From contig OZ007511.1 in the NCBI GenBank assembly GCA_963931865.1, positions 6,404,626 to 6,468,625 of the forward strand: a DNA stretch of 64,000 bases, written 5' to 3'. A model generated the notes under the pieces. It was not told the origin of the DNA, ran no database searches, and saw only the letters and a list, made by a program, of their open reading frames with translations. Source of the DNA: Axinella damicornis (taxonomy: Eukaryota > Porifera > Demospongiae > Axinellida > Axinellidae). A program made the position numbers and the translations under genes. Below, piece by piece: positions 56,740 through 64,000 of this stretch (position 1 is its first letter; each line of letters opens with the position of its first letter).

Positions 56740-57481
56740 TTAACCAAGAATTTCACTAAGGATGAGCTTCAAACCATACAAAGAGGAGCACAGCTGACAG
56801 ACATCCACATTCAGGCTGCACAAGTCCTGATCAGGAGGGAATTCCCTAACATCGATGGGCTACAGGACCCCGTGTTAGGAGATGGCAATCATTACATTCC
56901 GAATGTGAATGAAGGCATGCAAATCCACCACATTAATGGAAATCACTGGGTGACATCATCTAGTGTTGGTGGCAGTCTCACTGTATATGACAGCAAAACC
57001 TCTGGGGATCTTTCGAGTCCTCTACAATGTCAGCTAGCTACCATATACAAACTGCTGATTTCAAGGGAGGAAGATGGTGAAGTTGTGGACCCTCACATCA
57101 CAGTTCATGTTCCAAACATCCCACAGCAAGAGGGCATTGCAGACTGTGGAGTCTATGCCATTGCATATGCATGGCATGCAGCTAGGGGAGACAACCTGGA
57201 AGAAATGATATTTGAGCAAGGGAAGATGAGGGATCACTTGGCAACATGCTTCAGAAGGCAGAAGCTAACTCCCTTTCCTCATTCAAAGAGGCGACCTGAC
57301 CAGAGGCAAGCATATCCAATGTTTCCCTACAGAGAAATAGAGGTGTTTTGCACGTGTGATATGCCAGAATGCCTGGACAATATGATCATTGTGATGGGTG
57401 TGAAGAGTGGTTCCACCTGAGTTGCATTGGACTGAAAGCCCCACCTCCAGATACTAATCCATGGCACTGTAGAGCATGTAT
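56740..57481 (+). CDS. Ginger1 ULP1 protease and PHD finger, exon 3
   Basis: Begins LTKNFTKDELQTIQRGAQL after a CTGTACAG acceptor. The C48 (ULP1/SENP) catalytic residues are visible: H in GNHWVTSS (56944), D in VYDSKT (56989), C in GIADCGVYAIAYAWHAARG (57145). The fold normally removes SUMO-like tags; its role in the transposon is unknown. The C-terminus is a PHD zinc finger, FCTCDMPECLDNMI, then after a one-base deletion near 57386 CDGCEEWFHLSCIGLKAPPP and WHCRACIV with stop ending about 57488. In the given sequence the frame without correction stops at 57420. The finger may read histone tails and guide insertion, by analogy only. Confidence 0.85.
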
Positions 57482-57758
57482 AGTCTAGGAGTCAACTTTG
57501 TTGTAGCATTTCTGTTCTTCTGTATGATAATAATTGTTGTGCTGCTCTCCCGAATATATTTGCATGACTGTAAAGGTGTTAGTGAACTTTTAAGCACCTT
57601 TCTTCCGTTTACAGAACAACCATACCGTGAGCGATCGAATTTCCTGTCCGCGATGATATTTCCTAGGAAATATGCACGCCCGGCGTTAACATTTCCTAGG
57701 AAATTTCAACGCCGCGATCATATTTCCGAGCGATCGGATTTACTGTAACAGCGGTACA

Positions 57759-57846
57759 AGCTGTCCACTTGTCCACTTGGAGGACAAAATTTAATATGAT
57801 AGCCTCTACTCCAGGCTATCATGTTTTGTCCTCCAAGTGGACAGCT
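57759..57846. repeat. 88-bp inverted repeat beside the transposon
   Basis: AGCTGTCCACTTG...TTGGAGGACAAAA and TTTTGTCCTCCAAGTGGACAGCT, with a loop holding ATGATAGCCT/AGGCTATCAT. It starts only four bases after the Ginger1 target duplication. Confidence 0.75.
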
Positions 57847-57849
57847 GTG

Positions 57850-60235
57850 CCTCAGGTATACCGTGCAGTGGAGGAATCAATGTGTATCCTCCATAAACTG
57901 TGGTACATGTATATACGTATCCTATACATAAATCAGAACATGCACAAATATTTGCCAGTTATTCCACAGAACGCTGCCATTGGAATACACACTCCACTCG
58001 CTCAGAGTGCAGTGTGATAGTGTGTATATATCTTCCCCTCAAATGAACTCCTTCTTGTCGTCCTTAAAGTCCATTGTATTTGCCACACAAGTTGTTCTCA
58101 CTGTAGTCATGTTTCGATTGCAGCTGTGACTGTGGTGTCTATTGAAGTGACCTCCCCTAGGGTAATTAGCTTCTTTACTTACTTTACAACCAGATTCAAG
58201 GGGTTGATGTCATAGCTGAAATACGTTGTGTACTTATCAAAGGAGCACAGAGCTTGAATGAGAAGAATAGTGGCTTTAAGTACAAAGGTAGTCTTCCAGT
58301 AGGACTACCTAGACCAAAGTGAGGTGAAAGTCAAATTAGCTTATCAGGTCCCTTTGACCTCACAGAAAGTTCGGAATTAGTGAGTGCAGTCTACTGGGTA
58401 TACAGCCCTAATTTTTTGTTGAGCCTCTCACGGTGGAAATTGAACACTATGCATCCATCACCACTCCCATGGACTCAGTGCGCTCAGCTCACCTTCATTC
58501 GCACCAAATGTACCCTAAAGGAACTACCTTACAGTTTTAAAGGACTTGGTGGTGGAAGAAATCGCATCATCAAATCAAGAGTTTGGCATGGCAGGTCAGG
58601 AACTCAGGTTCACTTGCAAACTAGTAGCAGTTCTTCCAGATGTACCTGTAGCATGCAGTGAGGATGACTGACATTCAGGTGCAGTACTGTTGGTAGTTAT
58701 ACATGACTGGAAGATATATACACTTCGTAGTCATGGGGATTTGAATTGGTGAATATGCATTCAACAAGCATGAGATACAACCAAACACAACATGCCATGC
58801 TGCACATTATCTGCAGACCTCTTCAAAGCTAAAGTTGCAGTACTACCGCTCATAATTCTGTTTCCATGTTATTTGTAGTTGGGGAACATTACTCCAACTT
58901 CACCAGTGATGATCTCTCCCTCAGTATTGGATATGAGACGGATATAAGATCTGTCTGGATGTGCCAGAAGATGGAGCTCAGCTCCAGGATGACTAGAAGA
59001 TTTACCCACCCTATGATCACATAGAATCCTAGATCGCATTGCCCGTATTTAATGGATAATATACTACTGATGCCGTGTACGTGTACAAGTGGGCAAACAA
59101 TGTTGTACAGTTTAGGATAGCTATATCATAGAGTCGGTAGACTCTATAATTATGTAGGGACATACACACAATACATGACAATACACTCTCAAAATCTCAT
59201 AAACGGCCGACTTATAAGCCTTTATAACAACATACCAGTCATCTTCGAGTGTTTACATGGCTGTGAGTTGTCTCACGTATGCTATATAACTAACAGGCAA
59301 TCTCCAGAATACATTCGAAGGACAGAGTATTGCAAGGTCACAATGTTCATATACTTTGGCTTCAAAGATTCTGTCCCCACAAAATCAGTACTGGACTTTA
59401 CAGAAGCCTTTGGAGAGTCTGCTAGTTCTGACAAATCTGTCTTGTCCAACTTTTGACAGGTATAAAGAAGGAAGTCTGATGCGGATCTGTTTACTAGTGG
59501 GAAGAGAATTCCCAAATGTGAGGTGATAGGGAGAATGAGTCCATTCCTCCAAAGCAATTACACAAGGCTGGGATTCAAGGAGCCAGAGACCACAAATTCT
59601 TCCTCCTAGTTGTTGATCCACGTAGTTACATGTATACTGTATAGTGACTAAAGGCCTTATGATCAGCATAGTTCTTTTGCATACCTTAAATTAATTAAAC
59701 CTTCAAATGGACAGCTCCTTTAGAATATCAATGCATGTGTTCCTGTAAGCCAGATTCTTCACAGGTAAAGAACTCGGATGTAGATCTCTCTACCAGTGGG
59801 AAGAGAATTCCAAATGTGAGATGATAGTTGAGTGGGAGAACGAGTCCATTCTCCAAAGCGACTACACCATAAGGTTGGCCTTCAGGGAGTCAGGGACCAC
59901 AAGTTCTTACTCCAGGTTGTTGACCCAGGTAGTTATGTACATGGATACTGTGTAGTGACCAAAGGCCTTATATCAGCACAGTCTCAAATGAAGCAATAAT
60001 ACCTTTGAAGGCTGTCTACCCACACAAAGCAAGTTCTGACTTTATACACCAAGCTACGTATACTTGTATGCCAAGCCTTGCAGTGTGTAATTAGTAGCTA
60101 TATACGTAGCTGAAGAGGCAATCCAAAAACATGATCGTTCAGGTAATAATTTTAAGATGGGCAGCTTCTTCAAAACTTCATTACACTCCTGGTAGGGGTG
60201 CAGCGTAATGTAAATAATTTAAAAATTAGCATTCG
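57850..60235 (+). other. Possible decayed gene with duplicated exon
   Basis: A segment of about 190 bp at 59462-59660 is repeated at 59762-59960 (GTGGGAAGAGAATTCC, GAGTCCATTC, GTAGTTA, ACTAAAGGCCTTAT or ACCAAAGGCCTTAT). In copy 2 one frame reads KCEMIVEWENESILQSDYTI then RLAFRESGTTSSYSRLL, which looks coding. Frames at 58380-58661 (YSFKGLGGGRNRIIKSRVWH) may be part of the same locus. Family not recognised. Confidence 0.3.
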
Positions 60236-61350
60236 ACTACTTCGGAATGGCCTACAAAGATTCTGACTACACCACCATGAATGCAGCGACACAATCACAC
60301 AATAATTGTGCTGAAACACACCTCGGCCGCCATTGCTCGATCACTCCCTTCGACATTGGTTGCAAGTACACCCCACAAAGATTCTCACCACACAGCTGTG
60401 ATTGCTGTCGTTCACTGACGCTTATACATGTCAAAACTCACCGTGCTTGGCAAGTTGTTAGCGCCGCAATAATACGTCATTTGGATCCATTGCCGACGAC
60501 ATGACTCAATCGACTCGAGCATGCATGGTCCTCATGACATGTTCGTTAATTGGAATGAACTGCAATAATAATTATAATTATAGCTTGCGCAACCAGAGAG
60601 GAGTGCAGTTGCCCCTCGAAACAGTAGCAAGAGTAACATCACAGACCAAGAACGTGAGGGATGTTCGCGCTAAGAAGAAGCGTAGAAGGCGTAACAAGGC
60701 TTCAAAGTCAAGCGGAGTTGGTGCGTCACCCCCTTCCGCCACTTCATCTGCTCCTGCGAGTGCGTCTTCGCCTATCAGTGAGCAAGGTTTGGAGAGCGAA
60801 CATGTTCTTATTAATGAACACTCGTGTAGCGACTTGAGTGGGGGTGGCACTGAAGATGCTCAACTGCTTGTTGCTAGTGGCGTTGACGAACAGAGTGCGC
60901 CAGAGCTCGACCTGGCTGCCTGCAAGGAAGCCGTGTTTGAAGAAAAGGAAAGCACTCCCGGTGTGAGCTATCTCACTACATCAGGAGAGGCAGGGTGGAC
61001 ACCTGTTCGGCATCGAAGGCATCAGAGGAGGTCAAAATCTGACAACAGTGATGAAGAAGATGCTGAACACAAACTTCAAGCCTCCATCAAGTCAGCCTGA
61101 GGTGTGGTCTTCCAGACCCGCGAAGGAATTCCAGGGCTGAAGGTCCGTAAAGGATGCACACTCTCCAGCATATCCTGGATTCTGATTGCTCCCACGCCTG
61201 TTTCATGCTGCACGAACTCGATCTAGAATCCAATATCCGAATGTGACATACTATAAACATTGTACAACTAGGGCTCACTTTATATTAGCTAAATGCTATT
61301 GTGTGTCTTTTGCCTTCAAAGCAAGAATTTTCATAGAAAAAAAAAACATT
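60236..61350 (+). mobile_element. Repeat element with ORF and LINE-like 3' end
   Basis: 60236-60597 is homologous to 62176-62516. It is followed by a 199-codon frame and then by a 3' end (CTTTATATTAGCT, CTATTGTGTGTC, A-run at 61339) that matches the tail of the LINE at 25.7 kb. The simplest reading is an internally deleted non-LTR element: 5' region, first ORF, then tail, with endonuclease and RT lost. Confidence 0.5.
60501..61100 (+). CDS. Hypothetical basic/low-complexity protein, possible LINE ORF1
   Basis: 199 codons. The N-terminal part has a strongly basic segment (DVRAKKKRRRRNKASKSSG), the middle is Ser/Pro/Ala-rich, then comes an acidic stretch, and it ends with GWTPVRHRRHQRRSKSDNSD. 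No zinc knuckle or RRM is visible. Because a LINE-like 3' end follows about 160 bp later, it may be the nucleic-acid-binding ORF1 of a deleted LINE; a host gene cannot be excluded. Confidence 0.4.
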   Translation: MTQSTRACMVLMTCSLIGMNCNNNYNYSLRNQRGVQLPLETVARVTSQTKNVRDVRAKKKRRRRNKASKSSGVGASPPSATSSAPASASSPISEQGLESEHVLINEHSCSDLSGGGTEDAQLLVASGVDEQSAPELDLAACKEAVFEEKESTPGVSYLTTSGEAGWTPVRHRRHQRRSKSDNSDEEDAEHKLQASIKSA

Positions 61351-62175
61351 GAGGATGGTGTGGCTGCAGCCATAATTTTTCCGTCAATGCCATTTAATTA
61401 TTGATGTTGCTACGGTATTAGTACAACATGTCTTCTACTGTGAGTACCTACACACATTCAGCAGCTTTGTCTTGAATAGTAAGCTACCACAGCATAAAAC
61501 CTGGCTATACTCAGATGCTTGCAAGATGGTGGCCAGCTATTACAATTGCTATAATATAGCAATTATATAGAAGGTTAACTTTTGAGGTATGCGGCGGGTT
61601 TACCTTCCATGGGTTGCATATAGTTGTTGCACCTGAGGGATGTGTGTATCTTTGTATGAGCAGGGAAATTTGAAGGAAAGCAAGCAAACTTGTGAAATGG
61701 TCAGAAGTGGCTGTAATTTTGATACCACAAAATACTTAATTTGTGATTTCGCCATTTAGACTATGCATACATACATCCCTCCTGGAGAGAATGGAATCAC
61801 ACCAAACGTATCTAGTGCAACAATGATGCTTGAATGGTCTTACACAAGTAGTCCACACACATAATTATACCCATGCATACTATGTGTGGGTTGGACACAG
61901 CATTAGGTGATGGAAGTTATTTTGGTGATAATTATTTTTATGGTCAACCAAACCGCCAAATTAGAGTCCACACTACATACCCTAGTAGTAGTCACACTTG
62001 CCCTATAATGTTCGCCACCGTGCACAGGTTATGAGAGGACACAATCATATGATCTACACCTTGGGCCGCGTCCTGAGACACTTTCTCTTTACATGTACTT
62101 GTGGAATGGTCCTGAATACCTCCTGGTATGGGATAAATTGTGCCTCGTATAATATAAATTAACGTTGAGTACTTA
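61351..62175. other. No supported gene
   Basis: AT-rich spacer between the two repeat copies. Nothing recognised. Confidence 0.3.
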
Positions 62176-62516
62176 GGAATGGCCTACAGAGATTCTGGCT
62201 TCACCATCGTGATGTCCATTACGCAGTGACACAACTGTAGTTGAAAGTCACCTGGGTGGTGGAGATACAAGCACTATTGTTGTGCCGTCAGCTACCATTA
62301 ATTGCTCAAACCCTCTCTTCAACGAAGATCCCACAAAGATTCTGACCACACGGCCGTGATCGCTGTCGTTCTATGACGCTTAGATGCCAAAACTCACCGT
62401 GCTGGTGACGTTGTGAGCACTATAATAAGTTCTTGACTTCCCCATTGCTGACTCGCATGGTCCTTACATGACATGTGAGTTAATTGGAATGAGCTAGCTT
62501 GCACGCGACCAGTAGT
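62176..62516 (+). repeat. Second copy of the 60236 repeat (5' part only)
   Basis: Starts GGAATGGCCTACA[G/A]AGATTCTG and aligns with 60243-60597 (ACACGGCCGTGATCGCTGTC against CACACAGCTGTGATTGCTGT). The reading frame that follows in copy 1 is absent. Confidence 0.65.
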
Positions 62517-62899
62517 TGCAACTCAGCTACCAGGAGTGAGGAATGAATAATGTAAACCATACCTCTCTGACACATCTCCCCACAACTTACCCTGGCAACC
62601 ATTCCCAAATCCGATTCTACCCCTCTCCCACTTCTTGTCCTCCCACCTCCCCTTCCCCCATCTCCCATCACCTCCCACACTTCTCACTGTGTTTCCCTTC
62701 CCTCCTATAAATGAGGGCAGGAAAGATAAATAAGAGTAAGAGTTCAAATATAGGTGAAACTGAGGGTCCATGGTATTTAGAGCCCCGTGGAAACTATATA
62801 AACACCCATACACAAAACACAAGGGTGTCTATAGGTTTCCAAGGGGATCAAAATCCCGTAGGCCACAGACTTTGCGCTGAATATGCCATCATCAATGGC

Positions 62900-63290
62900 C
62901 TTAAGGCGCATAGCCCTCCACTGCTTAACCCACGGCCTCAATAGCTTTGTGAACAAATACTGTAGTAGGCAGTGCCAAACCCAAATGGCAGGACTGCATG
63001 TAAACATGTAGAATTTAGGCTCATCTCCATTACCCCATGAGAAATCAAGATACTTCCATGGCTCTTTGTGAATATCCACATGATGGAAAGTCTCAATCCA
63101 ACTGACAACACAGCCGCTCTCAACCAAATTATTAATCTCTGCTGTGACTCTGAAGGCACTGATGTCCAAACAAGCAAACAACATGCCTTTACACCTATCC
63201 ATGCATGATAATGCACAATAACTCTGTCAACAGACTCCAATGACAACAACCATGGCTTTCTAGGACTTTCCCACACTGAGCAGAGGCACA
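62900..63290 (-). mobile_element. DIRS-like reverse transcriptase fragment
   Basis: The minus strand encodes, across two frames, VTAEINNLVESGCVVSWIET, HHVDIHKEPWKYLDFSWGNG, VLPFGFGTAYY, LFTKLLRP and KAIDDGI. This is the RT fingers-palm of the DIRS/Ngaro type (HHVDIH, LPFG, YIDDGI-like box). Frameshifts and lack of recombinase and RNase H show it is a relic. Confidence 0.6.
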
Positions 63291-63557
63291 GTCATACTAA
63301 AAAAAAAACGTCCCTTGCTACCACCATGCCAACAAGGACCAATGGACATTGGTGCTGGTTTATACCTACTCGGTTGTTGTGCAGACATCCTCCACACTGG
63401 CACTGAGCTACCATACCCTCAGGAGGCTTGAGGAGGTGTGCTCCTCCCGTACACACCATTATAGTGGGCAGTGTAGCTTGCTGTGCAGCCGATGCAGCCT
63501 TAATCCTGCACTCCCAGAAGCTCTCTCCTCCAAACACAAATACTATCCCTGCCCCCC

Positions 63558-63603
<46 letters not shown>

Positions 63604-63670
63604 GGCAGCGGAAGCAGTATGAGATTGGGGGGGGGGGGGGGGGGGGAGGGGGGGGGGGGGGGGGGGGGCT
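63558..63670 (+). repeat. (AC)n microsatellite and long poly-G tract
   Basis: (AC)n at about 63559-63601 and, after TGGCAGCGGAAGC, about 42 bp that are almost entirely G (63627-63668). G-quadruplex formation is likely. The remaining 63671-64000 shows no gene. Confidence 0.9.
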
Positions 63671-64000
63671 GAGGCAGGGACACAATTGCACGCTGCCAAA
63701 GGCAGTGCATAGAGGATTGTAGTGCTGATCAGTCCACGTGTAGTGTGGAAGATTTTTTCCACCTTCATTTTTCAGTTATCAGGATGGACTCTTGTGGCAC
63801 CTGCATGCTTTGCACTGTAAAGTTGCGAGGATCGTTGCTGTAGAGTGACGTTGAGCTAGTTACAATACAGGCGCGCCATCCTACCATTGGAGGTGTGCCC
63901 CAAAATTAAATCATTAACCGGGGTACCAGTCAGTATACAATTGTTTTGACAAGTATGCAGGACTTCACCAAAGGATCAGAGCTACACGGTAACGCCGTGA

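Larger units (their letters stand above)
55035..57750 (+). mobile_element. Ginger1 DNA transposon, full length
   Basis: 2,716 bp bounded by inverted ends TGTTACAGTAAATCC/GGATTTACTGTAACA and a 4-bp target duplication GCGG (55031-55034 and 57751-57754). The inverted repeats run about 125-160 bp and include ATCGCTCGGAAATATGATCG, TTTCCTAGGAAAT, GATCGCTCACGGTA and GAAAGGTGCTTAAAAG. The right one has an extra segment of about 33 bp carrying a second TTTCCTAGGAAAT. The element encodes an integrase, a ULP1 protease and a PHD finger, the set described for Ginger1, whose integrase is related to that of Ty3-type retroelements. Complete termini and near-intact coding suggest a recent insertion. Confidence 0.92.

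Overview
This is a eukaryotic, metazoan-type window, most likely from a marine sponge or a similar early-branching invertebrate. The reasons are spliced genes with short GT-AG introns, metazoan domain families (Nedd4-like C2, beta-TrCP F-box/WD40, AP-3 beta, Reeler, EGF), and a mixture of CR1/L2-like LINEs, a Penelope-like element, DIRS-like fragments and a Ginger1 DNA transposon. The species assignment is inference; nothing here fixes it. There is no prokaryotic gene organisation, CRISPR array, rRNA gene or intact tRNA gene.

Layout. 0-7.5 kb: mostly short inverted-repeat elements, a Penelope-like fragment (about 5.7-6.3 kb) and two minisatellites. 7.9-9.4 kb: minus-strand exons of a beta-TrCP-like F-box/WD40 gene beside a roughly 480-bp GT/AC microsatellite. 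9.4-16.7 kb: low gene density, with MITEs and tRNA-derived SINE pieces. 16.7-18.9 kb: two plus-strand exons of a C2 domain resembling Nedd4-family ligases. 19.5-20.6 kb: two CCCT microsatellites, the second running into an AP-3 beta exon. 20.9-22.2 kb: a six-exon minus-strand gene of unknown function. 22.3-24.7 kb: MITEs. 25.7-30.4 kb: two LINE copies. 32.2-44.8 kb: a tandemly repeated, heavily broken EGF/Reeler/cysteine-rich extracellular gene array with a third LINE fragment. 45.5-47.8 kb: a broken minus-strand gene with a ParB-like N-terminal part. 49.1-50.6 kb: plus-strand exons of a DUF7869-type gene. 55.0-57.8 kb: a full-length Ginger1 transposon (DD35E integrase, ULP1 protease, PHD finger). 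60.2-62.5 kb: two copies of one repeat, the first carrying a 199-codon reading frame and a LINE-like 3' end. 62.9-63.3 kb: a DIRS-like reverse transcriptase fragment.

Two themes cut across the window. First, a family of inverted-repeat elements with ends TAGCCTCGTTCCC occurs at least ten times with 7-9 of 9 matching bases as target-site duplications, in sizes from 35 to 677 bp. Second, almost every recognisable coding exon carries a 1-2 base indel or a stop codon, often at a homopolymer. Either many of these genes are decaying or the assembly keeps uncorrected long-read indels. I could not separate the two, so many entries are labelled broken rather than dead.
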